Source: Curtobacterium herbarum (GTDB lineage Bacteria > Actinomycetota > Actinomycetes > Actinomycetales > Microbacteriaceae). From it: DNA of 64,000 nt. The notes beneath the pieces are model-generated. The model was not told where the DNA came from and searched no databases. It saw only the letters and a program-made list of their open reading frames with translations. Positions 24,895-32,234 of the stretch are shown piece after piece. The stretch spans positions 2,914,001 through 2,978,000 of the forward strand of contig NZ_JAFBBT010000001.1 of the NCBI RefSeq assembly GCF_016907335.1, in the 5' to 3' direction. Position 1 is the stretch's first letter, and the number at the start of each line of letters is the position of its first letter. The translations under genes and the position numbers were made by a program.

Positions 24895-25830
24895 TCACCA
24901 GGTGGCCCCGCCGTCGGTCGAGACCGCGACGGTGTCGCCGGCCCAGAGCCAGACGTCCTCGCCGGCTCGGGCCAGGCTGATCGGGCCGTCGGTCGTGGCG
25001 TCGGCATCGCAGCCGAGCGGGGTCGTGGTCGTCGCGGGCGTGACGCTGATCGCGGGCATCGACTCGACCTGCACCCCGGCACACGTCGTCGCGCCGACAC
25101 GTGCGAGCGAGTACTCGTTGCCGGCGTCGGCGATCGAGCGGACACCGGCGAGCGGCACGTCCACCCAGTCGCCGGAGCCTGCCCGCCACTCGAGGTGCCC
25201 GTCGCAGATCACGACGGCGGTCTGCTTGCCCTGGAACGCCTCGACCGGCTCGCTGCAGGGCGGGTCGACGACTCCGGTCGACAGGACCAGGCCCGCCGGC
25301 GAGACGCCGGCTCCGGCCGCCCCGGCGGCGCCAGCGGTCCAGGTGACGCCGTCGTCGGTGCTGGACCGGACCGTGGGCGTGCACTCGGCTCCGACACCGG
25401 CCAGGATCGTCAGGTCCGCACTGGAGGCACGGATCGCCATCACCGACGACACGTCGGCACCCAGCGCGACCGGCTTCCAGGTCGCGCCCGCGTCGGTCGT
25501 GTGCTCGAGGGTGGGTGCGGATCCGCCGCACGTCCCACCGGACGCGCGCCATGCCTCCTGGCCGTCGACCGCGGAGAGGGACCGACGCGAGGCGACGGCG
25601 TCAGCGGTCCCCGTGGGCGTCGGCGACGCGCTCTCGTCGGTGCGCGGCGAGCTGGAGAAGGTCGGGATCGGACCAGCCGGGTCGCCCGCGTTCGGGGCGG
25701 TCCGCCCCAGGGCGAGCGTGACGAGTGCGATGTCGATGACGACCAGCACGACGATCACGATGGCGACCCAGACCAGGGTCGTCCGCGTGAGCGACGAGCC
25801 GAGGTTTCGGGTCCCCCGGCGAGCGGCCAT
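24895..25830 (-). CDS. membrane-anchored Asp-box (BNR) protein
   Basis: 311 residues. One membrane helix at 19-42, then a Pro/Thr/Ser linker, then an extracytoplasmic beta-rich part with three Asp-box motifs: TTDAGATW (111-118), STDDGVTW (157-164) and STDGGATW (304-311). The protein ends at the Trp of the third box. Seven or more Cys may form disulfides. Asp boxes occur in beta-propellers such as sialidases and YCF48-like proteins, but three boxes are too few to call an enzyme. It lies between the kinase and the priming transferase with short gaps, so a role in polymer export or attachment is possible. Confidence 0.7.
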   Translation of the reverse strand: MAARRGTRNLGSSLTRTTLVWVAIVIVVLVVIDIALVTLALGRTAPNAGDPAGPIPTFSSSPRTDESASPTPTGTADAVASRRSLSAVDGQEAWRASGGTCGGSAPTLEHTTDAGATWKPVALGADVSSVMAIRASSADLTILAGVGAECTPTVRSSTDDGVTWTAGAAGAAGAGVSPAGLVLSTGVVDPPCSEPVEAFQGKQTAVVICDGHLEWRAGSGDWVDVPLAGVRSIADAGNEYSLARVGATTCAGVQVESMPAISVTPATTTTPLGCDADATTDGPISLARAGEDVWLWAGDTVAVSTDGGATW

Positions 25831-25846
25831 GTCCCCCGACCCCGTC

Positions 25847-27289
25847 TCAGCGCTCAGCGCGGCTCAACGCGCCGAGCTTCTTGCCGCCGCGCTTGGGCGG
25901 CTTGACCTTCGGGGCGTCCTCGTCCTCGATGCCGTAGCCGTACCCGTAGCCGTACCGGCCGTAGCCGTAGGCACCCGGGCCGCGGACCGGCATCATCGTG
26001 ATGACGAAGCCGGCGATGGGCGCGCCCACGCTCTCAAGTGCGGAGACGGCGGCGGCGAACTGGCCCTTGTGCGTCTTGCCCGAGGCCACGGCGACGATCG
26101 CGCCGGAGGCCTTCTTCGCCAGGATCGCGGCGTCGGTGACGGGCAGCAGCGGCGGGGCGTCGAACAGGACGTAGTCGAACTCGCCCTCGAGCCGCTCGAT
26201 CAGGTCCTGCATGGCGCGGGAACCGAGGAGCTCGGACGGGTTCGGCGGGATCTGTCCGGCCGGCAGGACGACGAGGTTGCCGCGGCCCCAGGGCTGGGCG
26301 ACGTCCTCGAGCTCGGCGCGGCCGATGAGCACGTCGGTCAGACCGGCGTGGGTCTCGACGTCCATGTACTCGGCGACGCGGGGACGACGGAGGTCGGCGT
26401 CGATGAGGATCACGCGGAACCCGGCGCTGTCGAGCGCGATGGCCAGGTTGGCGACCGTGGTGCTCTTGCCCTCGGACTGCACGGACGACGTCATCACGAA
26501 GGTGCGCGCGCCGGTGCCGATGTCCAGGAACTGCAGGTTCGTCCGGAGTGTGCGGAAGGACTCGGCGCGTGGGCTGCGCGGGTCGACCTGCACGATGAGC
26601 GGACGTTCCGAGGCCTTGCTGTCGAAGGCGATGCCACCGACGACCGGCTTGTCGCTGATCTTCTCGACGTCCTGCTCGGTGCGGACGCGGTTGTCCAGCG
26701 TCTCGCGGAGCACGGCGATGCCGACGCCCAGGGCGAGCCCGACGAGCAGCCCGAGTGCGACGTTGACCGGCACGTTCGGGCTGACCGGCACGCTCGGCAC
26801 GTCGGCCTGCTTCACGCGGGTGAGCTTGACGCTGCTCTTGCCGTCGGCGTCGGTGGCCTCGATGTCCTCGACGACGTTGGTCAGGCTCTGGGAGGTCGCG
26901 TTCGCGATGTCCGCCGCCTGGACCGGGTCCGTGTCGTTGACGTTGATCGCGATCAGGGTCGTGCTCGTCGGCGCGGTCGCGGACACCATCGTCGCGAGCT
27001 GGTCGGCGTTCATGTCGAGCTGGAGCTTCGCGATGACCGGCAGCAGCACGATCGGCGTCGACACCAGGTTCGAGTACGTCAGGACCCGCTGCTGGGTGAA
27101 GGTGTTCCCCTGCGCCAGGTCACTCGCACTGCCCGATGTCTCCGTCGACACGAACACCTGCGCTGACGCCGAGTAGACCGGCTTCTTCATCAGGGAGAAG
27201 CCCGCAGCAGCGGCGACTCCGACGAGTGCCAGGACCAGGATGAGAACCCATCCCTTCCGCAGCACGGTGATGTAGTCGCGTAGTTCCAC
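25847..27289 (-). CDS. polysaccharide co-polymerase with tyrosine autokinase domain
   Basis: 480 residues. A Wzz-type chain-length part comes first: helices at 13-30 and 174-194 flank an extracytoplasmic region. The cytoplasmic BY-kinase part has Walker A SSVQSEGKSTT (268-278), Walker A' LIDADLRRP (295-303) and Walker B YVLFDAPP (373-380). The tail has six Tyr between 441 and 452 (AYGYGRYGYGYGYG), the usual autophosphorylation cluster. It controls chain length and assembly. First gene of the minus-strand operon. A matching low-molecular-weight phosphatase is encoded at 44195. Confidence 0.9.
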   Translation of the reverse strand: MELRDYITVLRKGWVLILVLALVGVAAAAGFSLMKKPVYSASAQVFVSTETSGSASDLAQGNTFTQQRVLTYSNLVSTPIVLLPVIAKLQLDMNADQLATMVSATAPTSTTLIAINVNDTDPVQAADIANATSQSLTNVVEDIEATDADGKSSVKLTRVKQADVPSVPVSPNVPVNVALGLLVGLALGVGIAVLRETLDNRVRTEQDVEKISDKPVVGGIAFDSKASERPLIVQVDPRSPRAESFRTLRTNLQFLDIGTGARTFVMTSSVQSEGKSTTVANLAIALDSAGFRVILIDADLRRPRVAEYMDVETHAGLTDVLIGRAELEDVAQPWGRGNLVVLPAGQIPPNPSELLGSRAMQDLIERLEGEFDYVLFDAPPLLPVTDAAILAKKASGAIVAVASGKTHKGQFAAAVSALESVGAPIAGFVITMMPVRGPGAYGYGRYGYGYGYGIEDEDAPKVKPPKRGGKKLGALSRAER

Positions 27290-27322
27290 GCGGCCCGCCT
27301 TCCCCGACGATCACGCCGCTCT

Positions 27323-27365
27323 CCTGTGTTTCCCAGCACAGGTGCACCGGGGATGTCCCGGTGTA
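27323..27365 (-). promoter_or_regulatory. two hairpins in the leader of the kinase operon
   Basis: Directly upstream of the kinase gene the minus strand can fold into CACCGGG / CCCGGTG (27345-27363) and then CCTGTG / CACAGG (27323-27342). They lie 30 to 75 bases before the start codon, so they would be in the 5' leader if transcription begins further up (to about 27400). They could be a regulatory leader or a terminator for antisense reading; no known riboswitch is recognised. Confidence 0.35.
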
Positions 27366-27435
27366 CGGCATTCAAATAGTGCCACATGATCGAGCAACGC
27401 TCGGCTGTATCTGCCGTTCTGGGCTTCCCGTCCTC

Positions 27436-27441
27436 TACGGT
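27436..27441 (+). promoter_or_regulatory. -10 box (TACGGT) for CPBP protease gene
   Basis: TACGGT lies 6 bases before the ATG at 27448, the leaderless spacing; it fixes the start among several upstream in-frame codons. Confidence 0.5.
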
Positions 27442-27447
27442 GAGCCC

Positions 27448-28170
27448 ATGAGCACCGAGTCCGACGTGGCCAGCGCCCAGCCCGACACCAGCCGTCAGCG
27501 GGACCTCGTGATCCTGCTGGTCGCCCTGGGAGTGGCGGTCATCCTGGCCCGGGTCGCGTCCGGGTTCACGACCTCGGGCTCGATCCAGCCGCCCGTCCTG
27601 CAGGTGCTGGTCGCCGACGTCGCCGTCTGGCTGCCGCTCATCGCCGGCATCGTGTGGGTGCTGCGTCGATCGGCGAGCACGGACCGTGCGGCACGCCTGC
27701 GTCTCGGGGTCGGCGACGCGATCTTCGCCATCGGCATCGTGATCCTGTGCCGGGTGTTCGACGTGTTCCTCGGCCTGGCCTTCACCGGTTCGACCGGGCT
27801 CGCGCCGGCGCCGAGCCTCGGGACGCCGGACGAGACGCTGCTCATCGTGTCCGCCATCGGCATCGTGCTGGTCAGCCCGTTCCTCGAGGAGGTCTTCTTC
27901 CGCGGGCTCTTCCAGCGCCGGATGGCCGCCGAACTCACCCCGCGCACCCGGTTCCTGGCCGTGCTGCTGACCGCGTTCCTGTTCGCGGTCCTGCACGTCC
28001 TGCTCGGCGCCGCCGGGACGCAGCTCGAGGGCTTCCGGGTGTTCCTGACGATCTTCGCGCTCGGGTCGCTGACCGGCACCCTGGTCGCGATGACGAACCG
28101 CATCGGGGGCGCGATCCTGGCGCACGTGCTGTTCAACGCCGTCGCGGTGATCGCGACCTGGCCGCGCTGA
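27448..28170 (+). CDS. CPBP family intramembrane metalloprotease
   Basis: 240 residues with about eight membrane helices. The abortive-infection/CPBP motifs are present: EEVFFRGLFQRRM near 149-161 (E-E-x-x-x-R), FAVLHVLLG near 187-195 (F-x-x-x-H) and HVLFNAVAVI near 227-236 (H-x-x-x-N). These residues bind the catalytic zinc in Rce1-type proteases. Bacterial members are linked to bacteriocin immunity or membrane protein processing; the target is unknown. Monocistronic. Confidence 0.85.
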   Translation: MSTESDVASAQPDTSRQRDLVILLVALGVAVILARVASGFTTSGSIQPPVLQVLVADVAVWLPLIAGIVWVLRRSASTDRAARLRLGVGDAIFAIGIVILCRVFDVFLGLAFTGSTGLAPAPSLGTPDETLLIVSAIGIVLVSPFLEEVFFRGLFQRRMAAELTPRTRFLAVLLTAFLFAVLHVLLGAAGTQLEGFRVFLTIFALGSLTGTLVAMTNRIGGAILAHVLFNAVAVIATWPR

Positions 28171-28533
28171 CATGCCCCGGCCTCGTTGCCAGACCTGACC
28201 GGGCTTCCTGCCTGACGTGACCGGGCTTCCTGCCTGACGCGATCGGGCCTTGCTGACGTGACCCGCGCCTCCTGGCCGGTCCGCGGAGCGTCGACGACGT
28301 GACGCATCTCGCGTGCGGTCTTCCCAGCGGGACCTTCGAGGCCCTACAGTTCCCCCACATCGTGACGCGGGCGTCTAGGGGGCGCCCGCGCCGGGTGACG
28401 GTCCGGGCCCCCCTCGCTGCGCGACACCTGTCGTGCCCGACGCCGGTCCTGCCCGACACCTGTCGATCGGCGTGGCCCCTCTTCGGGCCGACACCCCGTT
28501 GTGCGCCCGGTTCTCCAGTAGCCTCCACTGAGC
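28171..28533. other. 363-base intergenic region with short repeats
   Basis: No gene is seen. It starts with a 22-bp tandem repeat and later contains two copies of CGACACCTGTCG (around 28420 and 28455), each itself a near-palindrome. The promoter of the SpoIIE-type gene is expected here; TAGCCT at 28517 is a possible -10 box. Confidence 0.5.
28196..28239. repeat. 22-bp tandem repeat, two exact copies
   Basis: Two exact copies of a 22-bp unit beginning TGACCGGGCTTCC (28196-28217 and 28218-28239), followed by a third, degraded copy up to about 28260. Confidence 0.85.
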
Positions 28534-29832
28534 ATGTCTCGCCCAACCAGCGTCATCGACAACCCCTTCGTCCGGCAGGCTCCGATCAGCGGCCTGCTGG
28601 CCCTCGGTGCGCTGCTGACGCTGCTGCTGCCGACGCTCGAGATCAGCGACATGCCGATGTTCCTCGCCAGCCTGGTCGCCACGGCAGTCGCGACCCTGCT
28701 CGCCGCGTTCGCCGCGCACTTCCCGCGTGCGGTCCCCCTCGTGCCGATCCTGCTGGCCGTCGACTTCGTCTCGCTCGCCTTCTTCCGCACCGGCACCGGG
28801 GCCGGGGCGTCCGTGTTCACCTCGCTCGTGGTGCTGCCGGTGGTGTGGTGGGCCTCGCTCAACGGCCGTCGGACCATCGTCTACTCGGTCATCGGCGTGA
28901 CGCTCGTGATCCTGGCGCCCTACGTCCTGCAGCCCGGCATGGCACCCCGACCGAGCGAGCTCGTGCGCCTCGGCATCACCGTCGTCGTGTTCGGTACCGT
29001 CGCCGTCATCGTGCACGAGCTCTCCCGCCGCTCCCGCCGCTCGGTGCGCTCGGCCCAGGACAGCGAGGGCCTGGTCCGCGAGGAGATCGACCGCGCCGCC
29101 GCCGTCCAGCGCTCCCTGCTGCCGACCTCGAGCGACGGCCTGGGCGAGGGCGTCACCGTCGCCGGGGCCTGCATGCCGGCGAAGAGCGTCGGCGGCGACT
29201 TCTTCGACTGGTACCGCACCGAGAACGGCATCGCCGTCGGGCTCGGCGACGTGATGGGCAAGGGCGTCGGCGCCGGGCTCATCGCCGCCGCGGTCCGGGC
29301 CACGATCCGGAGTGCCCGCACGGTCGACGATGCGTCCGAGGCGCTGCGCCGTGCCTCCGACGGCCTCGCCGCCGAGGGTGCCGGCACGGACGTCACCTTC
29401 ACCACGCTGTTCCACGCCCGCATCGACGACGACGGGTCGCTGCAGTGGGCGGACGCCGGGCACGGGCTGAGCTTCATCCTCCGTGCTGCCGGAGGGGTGG
29501 AGCGCCTGCGTTCGGTCGACCTGCCGCTGGGGATGGGCCTCCGGGACGAGTGGGCGACCACCACCGGGACCCTCGAGCCGGGCGACCTGCTCATCTCGTT
29601 CAGCGACGGCGTACTCGACCTGTTCGGCGGACGCGACGACGCCGTGGACTCGGTCGCCGAGCTCGCGCGTGCCGATCGGTCGCCGGCGGCGCTCGTCGCA
29701 GCCCTGGCGGAGCGCGCGGCCGAGGTGCCGCACGACGACGACGTGACGGTCATCGCGATCCGCCGCGAGGCCGCCCCGGCCGAGCCGACCGAGGTCGCGG
29801 CTGCGCCGCTGTCCCGGGGCCGCGGCGCCTGA
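28534..29832 (+). CDS. membrane-bound SpoIIE/PP2C-type serine phosphatase
   Basis: 432 residues. Five or six helices occupy residues 15-170, followed by a short linker helix and a PPM/SpoIIE domain. The metal-binding Asp residues are in SVGGDFFDWY near 224-233, GLGDVMGKGVGAGL near 243-256, TTLFHARID.DGSLQWADAGHG near 290-310 and ISFSDGVLDLFGG near 355-367, then HDDDVTVIAIRR. It has no response-regulator or GAF domain. Such RsbU-like phosphatases dephosphorylate anti-sigma factor antagonists; no anti-sigma gene is nearby, so the target is unknown. Confidence 0.87.
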   Translation: MSRPTSVIDNPFVRQAPISGLLALGALLTLLLPTLEISDMPMFLASLVATAVATLLAAFAAHFPRAVPLVPILLAVDFVSLAFFRTGTGAGASVFTSLVVLPVVWWASLNGRRTIVYSVIGVTLVILAPYVLQPGMAPRPSELVRLGITVVVFGTVAVIVHELSRRSRRSVRSAQDSEGLVREEIDRAAAVQRSLLPTSSDGLGEGVTVAGACMPAKSVGGDFFDWYRTENGIAVGLGDVMGKGVGAGLIAAAVRATIRSARTVDDASEALRRASDGLAAEGAGTDVTFTTLFHARIDDDGSLQWADAGHGLSFILRAAGGVERLRSVDLPLGMGLRDEWATTTGTLEPGDLLISFSDGVLDLFGGRDDAVDSVAELARADRSPAALVAALAERAAEVPHDDDVTVIAIRREAAPAEPTEVAAAPLSRGRGA

Positions 29833-29860
29833 CGCCGGCGCGGGCCGGCGGGCCGGGCTC

Positions 29861-29953
29861 GCCGAGCCTCGGCTGGGCGGACATGTTGCGCCGTCCGGCA
29901 GGCGCGAACTGTCCGCCAGGCCGAGGCTCGGCCCCAGCGACAGCGATCGCTCG
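29861..29953. repeat. 72-bp palindromic element, copy A, with half of module 2
   Basis: 29861-29932 is the 72-bp element: outer arms GCCGAGCCTCGGC and GCCGAGGCTCGGC, inner arms GGCGGACA and TGTCCGCC, variable centre. It is followed by the first arm of the second hairpin module (AGCGACAGCG), which here stops after about 20 bases. Confidence 0.85.
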
Positions 29954-30017
29954 GGTCGTAGAACGTCACCCACTTTGGGGATACTCAGGTGACTCCAAGG
30001 ATTGAGAAACTGTCGAC

Positions 30018-30989
30018 ATGAGCTTCACGCCGCCCGCGTTCGATTCGAACGGCCCTCCCCACTTCCAACAGGTGTCACCTCCGCCCAAGCCAGCGAGGAG
30101 CGGGGTGGGTACGACGGCGATGGTCCTGGGCATCGTCGCCGCGATCATGTCGATCGTTCCGGGCCTCTCGTACATTGCATGGCTCTTCGCAATCCCGGCG
30201 GTAATCCTCGGGATCATCGGCCTCCGCAAAGCTGGGCACCCGCACGGGCGAGCCCTCGCCGGCCTCATCGAAGGAGCGGCTGCGTTGGTCGTGGCTATAG
30301 CTGTCAGTGTCGCCAGTGCCGGCGACTTCTCGGACGGTTTCAAAGACGGGTACGAGCGCAGCCGCAGCGCATCCACGACCGAAGCTACGCAGGCACCGTC
30401 AAAGGATGCAGAAACAACTCCGGTGAAGAGCACGAAGCCAGCACCTGTTCCGGCGCCGGCAGCTTCGGAACCGGCAGCGAAAGCACCGGCTGAGGCCGAA
30501 TCGCCGGCAGACGGCGAGTTCGGAACGTACCCAGCCGATGAAGCAGCCTTCATCGCGGGCGTGCAGGCAACCACGGCTGACCTTCGCGGCGACCTCACTG
30601 ACCTGCAGCGCTCTCAGGCGCTTCGGAATCGCGATGCTTCTCTCTGCACGACCCTTGGCGACGCCGCCGCTACCGACTGGACCGGGAAGATCAAGAACAT
30701 CGGCGCAAATGGGGAGGGGAAGGCCTACGTCGAGGTCGAGATTGCATCTGGGATCACCGTCATGACGTGGAACAACGCTTTCTCGGACCTAAACGACCAG
30801 ACGTTGATAGATCCGTCCGCTCCGTTCTTCAACAACCTCGTAGCCATGAAGGAAGGACAAAAAGTAAAGTTCTCGGCGCAGATGGCCGCCGGAGACTCGT
30901 CTTGCCTGAGCAAGGGCAACCTCACCGAGACGTTCTACGGAATCACTCCGGAGTTCATCGCGCACTTCACCAACGTCACATCCGCTTGA
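30018..30989 (+). CDS. DUF4190-like membrane protein with extracytoplasmic domain
   Basis: 323 residues. A Pro-rich N-terminus is followed by two helices: VGTTAMVLGIVAAIMSIVPG with SYIAWLFAIPAVILGIIGL near 30-70, then ALVVAIAVSVAS near 88-99. The G-x-x-x-A-x-V-L-G-I pattern resembles DUF4190. A Thr/Ala/Pro linker (115-165) leads to an unrecognised extracytoplasmic domain with two Cys (LCTTLG and SCLSKG). Base use differs from neighbours: lower GC with codons such as ATA, AAA and GTA. The gene lies between copies of palindromic elements, so it may be a later arrival. Confidence 0.7.
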   Translation: MSFTPPAFDSNGPPHFQQVSPPPKPARSGVGTTAMVLGIVAAIMSIVPGLSYIAWLFAIPAVILGIIGLRKAGHPHGRALAGLIEGAAALVVAIAVSVASAGDFSDGFKDGYERSRSASTTEATQAPSKDAETTPVKSTKPAPVPAPAASEPAAKAPAEAESPADGEFGTYPADEAAFIAGVQATTADLRGDLTDLQRSQALRNRDASLCTTLGDAAATDWTGKIKNIGANGEGKAYVEVEIASGITVMTWNNAFSDLNDQTLIDPSAPFFNNLVAMKEGQKVKFSAQMAAGDSSCLSKGNLTETFYGITPEFIAHFTNVTSA

Positions 30990-31023
30990 CGCTGGACTGA
31001 CCGACCTCCGAGTCGGGACTGGC

Positions 31024-31056
31024 GACAGCGCTCGAGCACCAGTGTCGAGCGCTGTC
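31024..31056 (+). terminator. hairpin after the DUF4190-like gene
   Basis: Perfect 12-bp stem GACAGCGCTCGA / TCGAGCGCTGTC with a 9-base loop, 34 bases after the stop. Its arm is related to the second module of the neighbouring repeats. Confidence 0.6.
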
Positions 31057-31074
31057 ACCCACCACGCTCGAACC

Positions 31075-31159
31075 AGCTCCCGCCAGGCCGGGGCTCGGCC
31101 CCAGCGACAGCGCTCGCGCCCCGCCGCACGCGAGCACTGTCGCCCAGCGCGAACCGCGC
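31075..31159. repeat. composite palindromic element, truncated copy
   Basis: Right part of the 72-bp element (CCGCCAGGCCGGGGCTCGG) followed by a full second module: arms GCGACAG (31104-31110) and CTGTCGC (31137-31143) extended by CGCTCGCG / CGCGAGCA, and the trailing CCCAGCGCGAACCGCGC. Confidence 0.8.
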
Positions 31160-31180
31160 TGGCCCCGCCCCGCGTCTCCC

Positions 31181-31310
31181 GCCGAGCCTCGGCTGGGCGG
31201 ACATGTTGCGCCGTCCGGCAGGCACGAACTGTCCGCCAGGCCGAGGCTCGGCCCCAGCGACAGCGCTCGCGCCCCCGCACGTGAGCACTGTCGCCCAGCG
31301 CGAACCGCGC
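31181..31310. repeat. composite palindromic element, complete copy B1
   Basis: 72-bp element at 31181-31252, then the second hairpin module (GCGACAG at 31257-31263, CTGTCGC at 31288-31294), then the trailing CCCAGCGCGAACCGCGC. Confidence 0.88.
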
Positions 31311-31355
31311 CGGACGGGAGGCCCGCCCCGGCCCCGCCCCGCGCCGCGCCTCCCG

Positions 31356-31485
31356 GCCGAGGCTCGGCTGGGCGGACATGCTGCGGCCCCCGGCAGGCAC
31401 GAACTGTCCGCCAGGCCGAGGCTCGGCCCCAGCGACAGCGCTCGCACCGCCGCACGCGAGCACTGTCGCCCAGCGCGAAACGCGC
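31356..31485. repeat. composite palindromic element, complete copy B2
   Basis: 72-bp element at 31356-31427, second module at 31432-31469, trailing CCCAGCGCGAAACGCGC. Head-to-tail with B1. The 510 bases between 30990 and 31499 hold only these repeats and the hairpin at 31024. Confidence 0.88.
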
Positions 31486-31499
31486 CGGCGCGCCCGGCG

Positions 31500-32234
31500 C
31501 TACGCGGACCAGTCGGGACGGACGAAGCCGCTCTCGTAGGCGAACACGACGGCCTGCACGCGGCTCGCGGCCCCGACCTTGCCGAGCACGCTGCTGATGT
31601 GGGTCTTCACGGTGGCCTCGCTGATCCAGAGGTCCTTCGCGATCTGCGCGTTGCTGGCGCCGCGGACCAGGGCGGTGAGGACCTCCCGCTCGCGTGCGCT
31701 CAGTGACGCCAGCGCTGGGGCGTGCTCGGCGGGCGGCGCAGGCGTGGCCGAACCGGCAGCGCCGCCGGCAGCGCCACCGGCAACACTGCCGGCAGTGCCG
31801 CTGCCGGACCGCACCCCGAGCAACCGGTTCTCGAGCAGCGCGCGGGTCATCGACGGCGCGATCAGGGTGTCGCCGGTGTGGGCGGCGCGGACCCCGGCGG
31901 CGATGAGGTCCGGGCCCGCGTCCTTGAGCAGGAACCCGAGCGCACCGGCCTGCACGGCGTCGAGCAGGTACTCCTCGTCGTCGAACGTGGTCAGGATGAC
32001 GACCGCCCCCGCGGTACCGGCGGAGACGATCGAGCGGGTGGCCGAGATGCCGTCGAGCACGGGCATCCGCACGTCCATGAGCACCACGTCGGGGCGAAGG
32101 TCGACGCAGAGGGCGATCGCCTCGGCCCCGTTCGGTGCCTGGCCGACGACGGTCAGGTCGGGTTCGGCGTCGACCATCATGCTGAGGCCGGTGCGGACCA
32201 CGGCCTGGTCGTCGACGATCACCACGCGGATCAC
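31500..32234 (-). CDS. NarL/LuxR-type response regulator
   Basis: 244 residues. The receiver domain has the acidic pair in VIVDDQ (D8, D9), phospho-acceptor Asp near 54 in VVLMDVRMP, Thr in ILTTFDD and Lys in FLLKDAG. A Gly/Ala/Ser linker of about 45 residues, longer than usual, leads to a LuxR DNA-binding domain (LSAREREVLTALVRG, then SNAQIAKDLWISEATVKTHI). Paired with the kinase gene just upstream: its GTG overlaps the kinase stop (GTGA). The ATG-free start and the frame running on upstream make the GTG at 32234 the only sensible start. Confidence 0.9.
   Translation of the reverse strand: MIRVVIVDDQAVVRTGLSMMVDAEPDLTVVGQAPNGAEAIALCVDLRPDVVLMDVRMPVLDGISATRSIVSAGTAGAVVILTTFDDEEYLLDAVQAGALGFLLKDAGPDLIAAGVRAAHTGDTLIAPSMTRALLENRLLGVRSGSGTAGSVAGGAAGGAAGSATPAPPAEHAPALASLSAREREVLTALVRGASNAQIAKDLWISEATVKTHISSVLGKVGAASRVQAVVFAYESGFVRPDWSA

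Noticed and set aside
29861..31485. Possible insertion sequence or integron cassette with attC sites
   Set aside because: No transposase or integrase gene is present and the elements lack recognisable attC core sites; described as palindromic repeats instead.
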